Of a DNA stretch of 11,224 nt, positions 1-6,236 are shown piece by piece. The DNA lies in the NCBI GenBank assembly GCA_025352865.1, contig JANXSB010000683.1, positions 1-11,224 on the forward strand, read 5' to 3'. Under the pieces are notes generated by a model, which worked only from the letters and a program-made list of their open reading frames with translations, was not told the origin of the DNA and did not search any database. The translations under genes and the position numbers were made by a program. The stretch's first letter is position 1. The number at the start of each line of letters is the position of its first letter. Origin of the DNA: Chthoniobacter sp. GTDB lineage: Bacteria; Verrucomicrobiota; Verrucomicrobiia; Chthoniobacterales; Chthoniobacteraceae.

Positions 1-310
1 GTCCTTCCTCGGACGCCTGCGGAGCGCCGTGGCGAAGAAGGATCACGCCATGCTCAACTCGCTGATGGCCCCCGATTTCGGCTACCGCTGGGACAACCCG
101 CCGCCCGGCGAGACGCCGTTCATCTACTGGGATCAGCACAACACCTGGCCGGAATTGGCGGCGACGCTGCGGGAGCAGTTCGTCCCCAACGAGCGCTACA
201 TGGTCGCGCCGCCCGCCGTCGTCAATGATCCGAGTTACAAAGGCTACCGCGCCGGCATCCGCATCGTCGGCGGCAGTTGGAAATTCGGCTACTTCGTGCC
301 CACCGAGTAG
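1..310 (+). CDS. Hypothetical protein, C-terminal part (5' end outside window)
   Basis: The frame is open from the first base of the window to a TAG at 308-310, giving about 102 residues, so the start lies upstream. A GTG at 29 is in frame, but nothing marks it as the true start. The segment has an N-terminal stretch (FLGRLRSAVAKKDHAML) that looks like the first helix of NTF2-like or small periplasmic stress-type domains. The middle is Trp- and Pro-rich, and the end (GGSWKFGYFV) reads like a closing beta hairpin. No catalytic motif, membrane segment or metal site is visible. The downstream hotdog gene starts on the last base of this stop codon, so the two are probably co-transcribed and translationally coupled. 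I do not recognise the family firmly; the NTF2-like suggestion rests only on the general pattern. The coding call is supported by the tight junction and by the plausible protein composition. Confidence 0.6.
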   Translation, partial: SFLGRLRSAVAKKDHAMLNSLMAPDFGYRWDNPPPGETPFIYWDQHNTWPELAATLREQFVPNERYMVAPPAVVNDPSYKGYRAGIRIVGGSWKFGYFVPTE

Positions 311-729
311 TGACTGCGCGAGATCCCGCCGCGCTCGGTCTGCCGCACCGCGCGCCGTTTGTTTTCGTGGATGAAGTGCGCGCGCTCACGCCCGGCGAAA
401 GCGCGGAGTGCGGCAAAACCTTTCCGCCGGACGAGCCGTTTTTCCGCGGGCATTTCCCCGGCGACCCGCTCGTCCCCGGCGTCATCCTCACCGAAGCGCT
501 CGCGCAAACCGCCGGACTCGCCGCCGGCCAGCCGGGCCGCGCCTTCCGCCTTTCGGCCATTCGTGCGATGAAATTTCTCCGCGCCGTCCGACCGTCCGAC
601 GAGATCACACTTTCCGCGCGAAAAACCGCCGTCGTTGGCGCGCTCTGGCAGTTTGAAGTCACCGCGCGTGTCCGCGGCGAAGTCGTCGCGGAAGGTGTCA
701 TCGTTCTGAGCGAAGCGGGAATAAAGTAG
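310..729 (+). CDS. FabZ-like hotdog-fold (3R)-hydroxyacyl-ACP dehydratase family protein
   Basis: A 139-residue protein of the FabZ/FabA hotdog family, cytoplasmic, about the usual FabZ length (140-150). FabZ enzymes dehydrate 3-hydroxyacyl-ACP to trans-2-enoyl-ACP in fatty-acid elongation. Visible landmarks are an N-terminal LPHRAPFVFVDEV (residues 11-23) and the active-site segment FFRGHFPGDPLVPGV (44-58), with the expected catalytic His48. The conserved acid follows at Glu62 in LTEALAQTAG. The rest forms the beta sheet (FLRAVRPSDEITLSA, WQFEVTARV). I chose GTG at 310 because it shares its G with the preceding TAG stop (TAGTG) and leaves a normal N terminus. A TTG at 277 is in frame, but it would lie inside the upstream gene. 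The upstream neighbour is hypothetical, so the protein may serve housekeeping fatty-acid synthesis or a dedicated pathway such as a lipid A-like or polyene lipid. The family is clear; the specific substrate is not. Confidence 0.85.
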   Translation: MTARDPAALGLPHRAPFVFVDEVRALTPGESAECGKTFPPDEPFFRGHFPGDPLVPGVILTEALAQTAGLAAGQPGRAFRLSAIRAMKFLRAVRPSDEITLSARKTAVVGALWQFEVTARVRGEVVAEGVIVLSEAGIK

Positions 730-772
730 CTCGCACCTCAGTCCAAAAAGCCTGGGCCGAAACCGTGGATGC

Positions 773-826
773 TGCCCCAAAACCATTCCGTTAATTTGGC
801 CAAATTAACGGAATTGGGACGGGGCA
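773..826. repeat. 54-bp imperfect palindrome with a perfect 30-bp core
   Basis: Positions 785-814 form a perfect inverted repeat with no spacer (15-bp arms, ATTCCGTTAATTTGG and its complement). Six bases out on each side, TGCCCC (773-778) and GGGGCA (821-826) also pair symmetrically, so the whole element spans 54 bp about one axis. A T-rich run (828-836) follows on the + strand. It lies between the stop of the FabZ-like gene and the GT2 start at 871. It could be a dimeric-regulator operator, a cruciform or REP-type repeat, or a terminator hairpin for the upstream pair. The symmetry is directly visible; the function is unknown. The rest of 730-870 holds nothing else I can support. Confidence 0.8.
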
Positions 827-870
827 ATTATTTTTGGCGGCGGCTCCAAAGTCCCGGCTACCTTCTCACC

Positions 871-1650
871 ATGCCCACCGAACCCTCCCCGCGTTTCGCC
901 GTCATCATTCCGGCCTGCGACGAGGAGCCGTGCCTCGGTGCGGTGCTCGATGAATTGCGCGCCGCGCTCGCCGGGTGCAGCTACCTGATCGCCGTCGGCG
1001 TGAACGGCTCCACGGATCGCACCGCCGAGATCGCCCGCACGCACGGCGCGCTCGTCGCTGAAACCGCCGCGCGCGGCTACGGCCACGGCTGCCAGGCGGC
1101 GATCGACTTGCTCGAACGCGAGCATCCGTCCGTCGATGGCTACATCTTCTTCGCCGCCGACGGCGCAAACGATCCCCGCGACCTCGCCGCGCTCCTCGCC
1201 GCGCGCGCGCGCGGTGCCGCGATGGTGCTCGGCTACCGCACGCGCTACCGCGCCAACTGGCGGCTGATGAACCTGCAATACGTGCTCGCGAACCGCGTCT
1301 TCGGCGCGTGGTGCGGGTTGCTCACGGGTCGGTTTTTCGCCGACCTCGGGCCGCTGCGCTTCATCGGGCGCGAGCTGTTTCACGCACTGCGACTGCGCGA
1401 GTGGACGATGGGCTGGACCATCGAGGCGCAAATCCGCGCGGCCCGGCTCGGCGCGGAGATCGTCGAGGTGCCGGTGCGCGAGCGCCAGCGGATCGCCGGC
1501 GAGCAGAAAGTTTCGCGCGTGAGTCTGCGTCGGACTTTTTCCATTGGCGGGAAAATCCTTGCCGCCGGATTTCGCGCGCGTTTTGGCGGCTACGCGCCGG
1601 GGGAAAAATCCGAAATTCGAAACCCGAAACCCGAAACAATTTCCAAATGA
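871..1650 (+). CDS. Family-2 glycosyltransferase (polyprenol-phosphate type) with atypical nucleotide-binding motifs
   Basis: A 259-residue soluble GT-A fold protein of GT2, a family that transfers a sugar from a nucleotide sugar to an acceptor, often polyprenyl phosphate. It opens with the usual first strand and loop, FAVIIPACDEE (9-19). A GSTDRT element follows at 46-51. The metal-site strand is YIFFAADGANDP (91-102), and the late segment WTMGWTIEAQIRAARLG (178-194) with EVPVRERQ is typical of DPM1-like enzymes. Oddities: the acid normally preceding GSTDGT is missing (VGVNGSTDRT), and DxD reads A-A-D, so only Asp97 remains. ATG 871 is chosen because the protein then starts just before the first beta strand; an in-frame ATG at 769 would read through the palindrome. 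No Shine-Dalgarno is visible. The last ~15 residues (from EKSEIRNPK) are encoded by an intergenic repeat and are probably not structural. It converges with the GT-C-like gene ending at 1712. Family is certain; acceptor and activity are not. Confidence 0.88.
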   Translation: MPTEPSPRFAVIIPACDEEPCLGAVLDELRAALAGCSYLIAVGVNGSTDRTAEIARTHGALVAETAARGYGHGCQAAIDLLEREHPSVDGYIFFAADGANDPRDLAALLAARARGAAMVLGYRTRYRANWRLMNLQYVLANRVFGAWCGLLTGRFFADLGPLRFIGRELFHALRLREWTMGWTIEAQIRAARLGAEIVEVPVRERQRIAGEQKVSRVSLRRTFSIGGKILAAGFRARFGGYAPGEKSEIRNPKPETISK

Positions 1651-1749
1651 CGAAAATCAGGAAAACCGGCGGTGTGCCGGCAGGCGCTTGCGCGCGTTTC
1701 CCAGTTTCAAATCATTCGGATTTGTTTCGGATTTCGATATTCGGATTTT
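1605..1749. repeat. Inverted CCGAAA-type repeat array at a convergent gene junction
   Basis: The left arm at 1605-1630 and the right arm at 1724-1749 are inverted copies matching at 23 of 26 positions. Both are built from degenerate 6-7-bp units such as CCGAAAC, CCGAAAT and TCGAAA. Weaker pairing continues inwards, and the apex holds a small GC hairpin (CCGGC 1666-1670, loop GGTGT, GCCGG 1676-1680). The element lies between two converging genes and encodes the C-terminal tails of both: KSEIRNPKPETISK on + and NPNIEIRNKSE on -. It resembles the short degenerate repeats dispersed between genes in some PVC-group genomes. A bidirectional terminator role is plausible because a long stem would form in both transcripts. 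Confidence 0.8.
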
Positions 1750-3499
1750 CATTTTTCGGCATTTGCAGGTCGTAGATTTCGCCCCAGTCGCCGAGCGCCA
1801 CGAGCCGGGCGGATTCCTTCCACGGCTCGGTCGAATCCTGATACGCCTCCTGCTCGAACCGGCCCCAGAACAAATAGCGGCAGCCGAGTTGCGCCGCGAT
1901 GTCGCGCCAATTTACCGCACCGCGCATCAGCGCGTCCACATCCGCCGCCGGAGCCTGCCACGCCAGCCCGTGGCTGGAGACATGGCCGGTGTAGCCGAGC
2001 GCCATTTTCCGGCCGCAGAGGAGCAGGGGATGATTGTAGGTCGGCGCGCCCACGAAGCGCTCCGTGACAGGAATCGCAGCCACCACCACGGCCACGTTGT
2101 CGAGTTCCTCGCGGCTCGCGATCTCGTGCCCGCGGTGCGAGGAGTCGATCCCGCCGAGCGTGGAAACGAAGCCCGAAAAAAACAGCGCGAAGCAGGCGAG
2201 CGCGCGCGCCCACTGCGGCCAGCGCGCGATCAGATGCGTCCACAAAAACGGCAGCACCGCGAGATACGACCAGACCATGATTTTCGTATTGTCCCACTCC
2301 CACGGCGCGAATTTCACGAAGCAGCAAAGCACGAACGCGCCGAGCGCCGGGAAGACCACCGCCGCCGGCCAGACCGTGCGCTTTTCCCGCCAGAGCGCCA
2401 CGCAGAGCATGACGATGAGCACGGGCAGCACGCCGAAATTCATCGGCCAGAAAAGCACCGCCGCGTGCAGCAGCGCGGGTCCGCTGAAATGCTCCATGCA
2501 CCAGTCCACGAACGGCTTGTCATCCCACATCCAGCCCGCTTTGAAACCGAGCACGCTCGCGCCGTGCATCATGCCCGTGACGAGCAGCACGAGCGCGCTC
2601 GCGGGGGCCAGCGCCGCGCCAACAAATTGCGCCAGCCCGCGCCGCGCGGGCGGATGCAGGACGAACCACGCGCCGAGCATCAGCGAGAGAAAAAGAAAGG
2701 TGTGCAGATGAAAGAGCGGCATCGACGCGTAGAGCAGCAGCTCGCCGGGGCGCGAAAGTTTCCATCCATCACCCGCCGCGAACCAGCGCGTGCGCCAACT
2801 GCACAGCAGCGCCAGCCCCGCCGGCAGTGCAAAGAGCAGCCCGCGCTGCGTGGCGAACAGCGCGAGGGCGATGCTTTTCCACGCGTGAACGCTTTGGAAA
2901 TCGGCGAGCTGGCCGGTGGAAAAAATCGCGAAACCGAAGAGCCCGCCATTCGCGAGAAAACCAAGGAGCGCAAAGCCGCGGCCCCAGCGCCAGAGCGCCA
3001 CGCCGGTCAGCGCGCTGCCCGCCAGCCCTGTGGCAATCAGCCCGCGCAGCACATCCACGCCGACGAGCGCGAGCAGGCTGTTGAAAAGATCGGTGCCGAT
3101 CGGGTAGGTGAGTTTGCCGCCCGTGAAGATCGGATTGTCCGGCCAGAACGGCACGCCGCTCGCGAGAAAATTGATGTAGGTGAGGTGCAGCGAGAGGTCG
3201 CCGAGATTGTTCGGCGAAATGACTTTGATCGAATTGGCGTCGCGGAAAACCACCCACAGAAAAATCCGCGCCGAGACGAGTGCGAAGGCGGCAATCGCCG
3301 CCCATTCCCAGCCTCCCGGCGGCTTCGCTGGAAAGTCCGCGCGCCGGCTCCGCCACAGCGTTCCTGCCGCGACCAGCGCGCCGAAACTGAGCGCGGTTCC
3401 CGCGATGGACGGATTCAATCCGCCGCGCAAAAAAGCCAGCGCCACCGCGAGCAGCGCGGAAGAGCTGACCGCATAAAGAATGGCGGCGACGAAGTTCAC
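1712..3499 (-). CDS. Multi-pass membrane protein, GT-C glycosyltransferase-like
   Basis: A 595-residue inner-membrane protein with about 12 hydrophobic segments, starting at residues 4-24 and ending near residue 430, followed by a ~140-residue soluble tail. After the third segment comes a long, presumably periplasmic loop with NLGDLSLHLTYINFLASG (98-115) and PFWPDNPIFTGGKLTYPIG. The acidic D101 with His105 matches the position and style of the first-loop acid of GT-C enzymes, which use polyprenyl-linked sugars. The C-terminal part includes GRKMALGYTGHVSSHGLAW, a type of motif I associate with bacterial membrane proteins of this class. The GTG start at 3499 is supported by a GGGAGG Shine-Dalgarno at 3505-3510. 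The last residues (NENPNIEIRNKSE) are encoded by the 1605-1749 repeat. It lies downstream of Agl23 on the same strand, 226 bp away. The GT-C assignment is inferred from topology and the loop motif; a transporter or O-antigen ligase-like role is the alternative. Confidence 0.75.
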   Translation of the reverse strand: MNFVAAILYAVSSSALLAVALAFLRGGLNPSIAGTALSFGALVAAGTLWRSRRADFPAKPPGGWEWAAIAAFALVSARIFLWVVFRDANSIKVISPNNLGDLSLHLTYINFLASGVPFWPDNPIFTGGKLTYPIGTDLFNSLLALVGVDVLRGLIATGLAGSALTGVALWRWGRGFALLGFLANGGLFGFAIFSTGQLADFQSVHAWKSIALALFATQRGLLFALPAGLALLCSWRTRWFAAGDGWKLSRPGELLLYASMPLFHLHTFLFLSLMLGAWFVLHPPARRGLAQFVGAALAPASALVLLVTGMMHGASVLGFKAGWMWDDKPFVDWCMEHFSGPALLHAAVLFWPMNFGVLPVLIVMLCVALWREKRTVWPAAVVFPALGAFVLCCFVKFAPWEWDNTKIMVWSYLAVLPFLWTHLIARWPQWARALACFALFFSGFVSTLGGIDSSHRGHEIASREELDNVAVVVAAIPVTERFVGAPTYNHPLLLCGRKMALGYTGHVSSHGLAWQAPAADVDALMRGAVNWRDIAAQLGCRYLFWGRFEQEAYQDSTEPWKESARLVALGDWGEIYDLQMPKNENPNIEIRNKSE

Positions 3500-3504
3500 G
3501 CGCG

Positions 3505-3510
3505 CCTCCC
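3505..3510 (-). promoter_or_regulatory. Shine-Dalgarno for the GTG start at 3499
   Basis: On the minus strand GGGAGG lies 5 bases before the GTG at 3499. It is one of the few strong ribosome-binding sites in the window and decides this start. The REPIN-like repeat begins only 6 bp beyond it, at 3517. Confidence 0.7.
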
Positions 3511-3516
3511 TTTGCT

Positions 3517-3701
3517 GTCATCCTGAGCGGAGTTCCGTTCGGTTTTGCGAACGGAACGGAGTCGAAGGACCTCTAACTTTTTCTTCGGGGCGCAGGCGGT
3601 GAGTGAGTGCAGCGACGCACCTCTTCCACCACCTTTCCCGCAGAAATAGTGAGAGGTCCTTCGACTGCGCTTCGCAAAGCCGAAGCTCCGCTCAGGATGA
3701 C
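3517..3701. repeat. REPIN-like pair of inverted hairpin repeats
   Basis: Two inverted copies, 3517-3574 (58 bp) and 3652-3701 (50 bp), are separated by 77 bp. When the right copy is reversed, the outer 16 bp (GTCATCCTGAGCGGAG) and the inner 15 bp (AGTCGAAGGACCTCT) are identical. The middles differ in sequence and length. Each middle makes its own hairpin: 10-bp arms at 3532-3541 and 3548-3557 in the left copy, and 6-bp arms GCTTCG/CGAAGC in the right copy. The copies fill most of the gap between the two minus-strand membrane genes. This architecture matches paired REP elements (REPINs) or a small MITE. No transposase is in the window. A further effect on transcript stability or termination between the two genes is possible. 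Confidence 0.85.
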
Positions 3702-3725
3702 GGCGGGATGGGTGCGCGCGCATGT

Positions 3726-5339
3726 TCATTTCACGTCGTCCGTTTGCTCCGCCGCCGCCTGAAACTCCGGCACCCGTCCCGGAAACAGCACGCCGAACGC
3801 GCCCTGCCGGAGATAGAGCGTGGCCGTGTCCGTGGAGGTGCCGCGCAGGACGAGCGGCTCTTTGAAATAGTTGAAGTGCAGATTGGGCTCGACGGATTCC
3901 ACGAGGGTGTCGCTGACGAGCAGCACGTCGGCGTCGGGCGGGTCGGCGAGCTGCTCGATGGTCGGAAAATCGATCTTCGGAAAATCATTCAGCAGCCAGG
4001 TGAGCGGGTGCTGCTCGGGCACGGAGATGTGGCCGGTGAGGTAGCGGTTGCGCGGATCGCGGGCGACGAGCGTATTCAGCGGGACGAGCAGTTTGTCGAT
4101 GTCCGTCCGCGTCTGCACATAGACGTAGGGCTCGGTGTTGTCGTCGTAGTGGTGAAAGTTGAGCTGCCACGTGGCGTGCAGGGTGAAAAGGCCGAGCGCT
4201 CCGGCGAGCGCGACCGTGCTCCACGCGTCCACCTTTTGCGCGCAGCGCACCACCGCGAGCGCGAAGACAAAATGAAACGGCCAGAGGAGCGAGATGATGC
4301 ACCACGGCGTCTTGTACGCCACGGCGCTGTAGCCGATGAGCGCGCCCACGCCGTAGATCGCGAGATAGCGCGCGAGCCGGTTCGTGCGCGGCGCGAGCAG
4401 CGCGAAGGACGCGAGCAGCCCGAGCGCGGCGGGCAGCTCGCTGGCGATGGTTGCGGTGATCCTCACACGCTCGCCGGGGCCGGCTTCGGCGACCTCGATG
4501 CCCGCGAGCAATTGCAGCCAGTAGTGCCACGGCTTTTCGTGGTGGGTTTCGTTCGCCGTGCCCGTATGCACCCATGCGCCGAAGCATTCGTAGAGTCCCG
4601 CCAGCGAACCGCGCGGGCCGGCCGGCGGTGGGTCGATGCCCGGCCAGTCGAGCAGCGCGCCGGTGTAGAAAAAAACGATCAGTCCCGCGCAGATCGCGGC
4701 GGCCTGGAGCACGTCGCGGCGGCCGAATTTCCAACCGGAAAATGCGAAGCACGTGGAACGGGAAAGCTTTTCGTAAAACAGCAGGCACGGCACCGCGAGG
4801 ATGAAGGCGGTGACGTGGATGATGTAGGTTTCCTTCGTCAAAATCAGGCCCGTGAGACCGAGCGCCGCGGCCCACAGATGCCGCCGTTTTCCAAAACGCC
4901 ACAGCCCCGCCGCGCCCCACGCGGTGAGGAGGAGAAAGAAAAGCAGCCACGATTCGTGGATCGCGTAGCGGCCGTAGAAAACCATCGCCGGCGAAATGGC
5001 CATCGCCAGCGCGGCGATCTGGCAGACGCGCTCGCCGAGGTAGCAGCGGTAGGCCAGGACCAGCGCCACGCAGCCCGTGCTCACGAGCGCGAGCGGCAGG
5101 CGCAGCGCGAGGATGTCGCGGCCAAACAAAGTCTGCGAAACGAAGAGCACGTAGAAATGCAGCGGGCCGTGAAAGTTTGTGGGGTCGTAGTGATAGAAGC
5201 CGTCGCGCGTCATCGCGTCGGCGAACCAGCCGTTCACGCCTTCGTCGAAATGCGCGGGCTTCACGCCCAGCCATGTGACCCGCAGCGCGAAGGCGAGCAG
5301 CAGGATGCCCGCGGAAATCCAACGCCCGCGTGTGTTCAT
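3726..5339 (-). CDS. Agl23/TIGR03663-family membrane protein (GT-C-like, flippase activity-associated)
   Basis: A 537-residue inner-membrane protein with an N-terminal signal-anchor segment (about 7-24) and roughly 10-12 further hydrophobic segments, ending in a ~130-residue soluble tail. The first outer loop carries HFDEGVNGWFADAM (30-43), with the D32-E33 pair typical of GT-C active sites. HYDPTNFHGPLHFYVLF (50-66) and FYGRYAIHES (121-130) follow. This order is what I know of TIGR03663, the family named after archaeal Agl23 and linked to surface N-glycosylation. PYVYVQTRTD in the tail also fits. The ATG at 5339 has a GAGG Shine-Dalgarno at 5348-5351 (minus strand). It is divergent from the GT2 at 5386 across only 46 bp, an arrangement that suggests shared control. 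The family match is from memory of conserved motifs; sugar donor and acceptor are unknown. Confidence 0.82.
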   Translation of the reverse strand: MNTRGRWISAGILLLAFALRVTWLGVKPAHFDEGVNGWFADAMTRDGFYHYDPTNFHGPLHFYVLFVSQTLFGRDILALRLPLALVSTGCVALVLAYRCYLGERVCQIAALAMAISPAMVFYGRYAIHESWLLFFLLLTAWGAAGLWRFGKRRHLWAAALGLTGLILTKETYIIHVTAFILAVPCLLFYEKLSRSTCFAFSGWKFGRRDVLQAAAICAGLIVFFYTGALLDWPGIDPPPAGPRGSLAGLYECFGAWVHTGTANETHHEKPWHYWLQLLAGIEVAEAGPGERVRITATIASELPAALGLLASFALLAPRTNRLARYLAIYGVGALIGYSAVAYKTPWCIISLLWPFHFVFALAVVRCAQKVDAWSTVALAGALGLFTLHATWQLNFHHYDDNTEPYVYVQTRTDIDKLLVPLNTLVARDPRNRYLTGHISVPEQHPLTWLLNDFPKIDFPTIEQLADPPDADVLLVSDTLVESVEPNLHFNYFKEPLVLRGTSTDTATLYLRQGAFGVLFPGRVPEFQAAAEQTDDVK

Positions 5340-5347
5340 CGCTTTGA

Positions 5348-5351
5348 CCTC
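5348..5351 (-). promoter_or_regulatory. Shine-Dalgarno for the Agl23-like gene
   Basis: GAGG on the minus strand, followed by 8 bases and then the ATG at 5339. It lies inside the 46-bp divergent gap (5340-5385), so any promoter for the GT2 at 5386 must overlap the leader of this gene. I could not identify convincing -35/-10 boxes in the gap. Confidence 0.5.
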
Positions 5352-5385
5352 GCGCCCGCCGGGCTGCTAAAGACCGCGCTCCCAA

Positions 5386-6138
5386 ATGTCGGAAATCCCA
5401 TATCTCTCGATCGTCGTGCCCGCCTACAACGAGGCACTGCGGCTTCCTCCGACGTTGGAAAAACTGGCGGAGTTCTGCCGGGATTTGGGGAGGTCGTATG
5501 AAGTCTTGGTCATCGTCGAACGGAGCACGGATGGGACGCTGGAAATAGCCGCGCGCTTTGCCGCGCAACAAGCTCATTTTCAAGCCGTGGACAATCTCGT
5601 GCAGCGGGGAAAAGGCTGCGCCGTCCGCTCCGGCATGCTGCGCGCGCGGGGCGAGTACGTCTTTTACATGGATGTGGATTTGAGCGTGGCGCTCGCCGCG
5701 GTGCCGGAGTTTCTCGCGCGCTTCGAGAGCGCGCCGCGCGCGGATGTGCTGCTCGGCAACCGCCAGCATGCCATGAGCCGGATCACGCGCCGGCAAACGT
5801 GGCTGCGCCGCACGATGGGACAGACCTTCAACCGCATCCTGAAAGCGTGCGGCCTCGCCTCGCTGCACGACACGCAATGCGGTTTCAAAGCCTTCCGCCG
5901 CGAGGCTGCACGCGACATTTTCTCGCGGCAGACCATCGACGGCTTCGCCTTCGACGTGGAGGTGCTGCTCCTCGCCGAGCGGCTCGGGTACAAGATCGCC
6001 GACCTCCCCGTAGAATGGATCAACTCGCCCGAAAGCAAAGTCCGCATCCTGCACGACAGCCTCGCCATGCTGCGAGATGCGCTGCGGGTGAGAAGGGTGG
6101 TGGCGAAAGCGCTGCAGGATAGCGGGGAAGAATTATGA
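5386..6138 (+). CDS. DPM1/ALG5-like family-2 glycosyltransferase
   Basis: A 250-residue GT2 enzyme resembling dolichyl-phosphate glucosyl/mannosyl transferases, which make polyprenyl-phosphate-linked sugars at the inner face of the membrane. Motifs in order: LSIVVPAYNEALRLPPTL (7-24), STDGT (47-51), RGKGCAVRSGM (74-84), metal site YMDVDLSV with D96-x-D98, DTQCGFKAFRR (162-172), and a C-terminal GFAFDVEVLLLAERLGYK. PVEWINSPESKVRILHDSLAM follows that segment and is a strong DPM1/ALG5-like signature. There is no C-terminal membrane segment. The strand before STDGT reads VIVERSTDGT where family members usually have VVDDGSTDGT, so the first nucleotide-binding Asp is absent and the second is Glu. 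ATG at 5386 gives a start immediately before the first strand; no Shine-Dalgarno is seen. It is divergent from the Agl23-like gene, a sensible donor-maker and donor-user pair. Its TGA lies within the repeat at 6135-6212. Confidence 0.9.
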   Translation: MSEIPYLSIVVPAYNEALRLPPTLEKLAEFCRDLGRSYEVLVIVERSTDGTLEIAARFAAQQAHFQAVDNLVQRGKGCAVRSGMLRARGEYVFYMDVDLSVALAAVPEFLARFESAPRADVLLGNRQHAMSRITRRQTWLRRTMGQTFNRILKACGLASLHDTQCGFKAFRREAARDIFSRQTIDGFAFDVEVLLLAERLGYKIADLPVEWINSPESKVRILHDSLAMLRDALRVRRVVAKALQDSGEEL

Positions 6139-6212
6139 GGTATGAAGGATGAGTGATGAGCGCGGAGTCGCCCTGCCTTTCATACCTCATCCTTCATACA
6201 TCATACCTCACA
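6135..6212. repeat. ATGAGG/TATGAAGG inverted repeat at a convergent gene junction
   Basis: GTATGAAGGATGAG at 6140-6153 is matched by its exact complement CTCATCCTTCATAC at 6186-6199. Flanking ATGAGGTATGA-type units extend the similarity on both sides with a 7-bp slip, so each arm is a short run of degenerate 7-8-bp units. It lies between the converging GT2 (stop TGA at 6136-6138, inside the repeat) and the GH113-like gene (stop at 6237). It differs in sequence from the array at 1605-1749 but has the same architecture and position. It may act as a bidirectional terminator. Confidence 0.75.
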
Positions 6213-6236
6213 CCTTTCCGGCTTCGCCGAAGTCAT

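Noticed and set aside
1544..3526. 660-residue open frame on + opposite the GT-C-like gene
   Set aside because: The translation is dominated by Arg, Glu, His and Gln with no hydrophobic segments or motifs, typical of the antisense of a GC-rich membrane-protein gene. The minus-strand protein has coherent membrane topology and a good Shine-Dalgarno.
3517..3701. CRISPR-like or insertion-sequence explanation for the paired repeats
   Set aside because: There are only two inverted copies rather than several direct ones, no regular spacers, and no transposase or terminal target-site duplication was recognised.
5344..5373. TTGACC with a TAAAGA-like box as a promoter for the GT2 at 5386
   Set aside because: The -10 match is weak, the spacing is 18, and the TTGACC is partly the complement of the opposite gene's Shine-Dalgarno. 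A chance match is as likely.
3603..5501. 632-residue open frame on + opposite the Agl23-like gene
   Set aside because: It is a charged, low-complexity translation across the repeat, the Agl23 gene and the start of the GT2 in another frame. The minus-strand reading has recognisable family motifs.
3985..6054. 689-residue open frame on -
   Set aside because: It spans the GT2 antisense and an alternative frame of Agl23, has an Arg/Ala-rich composition and no domain, and crosses a divergent gene junction.
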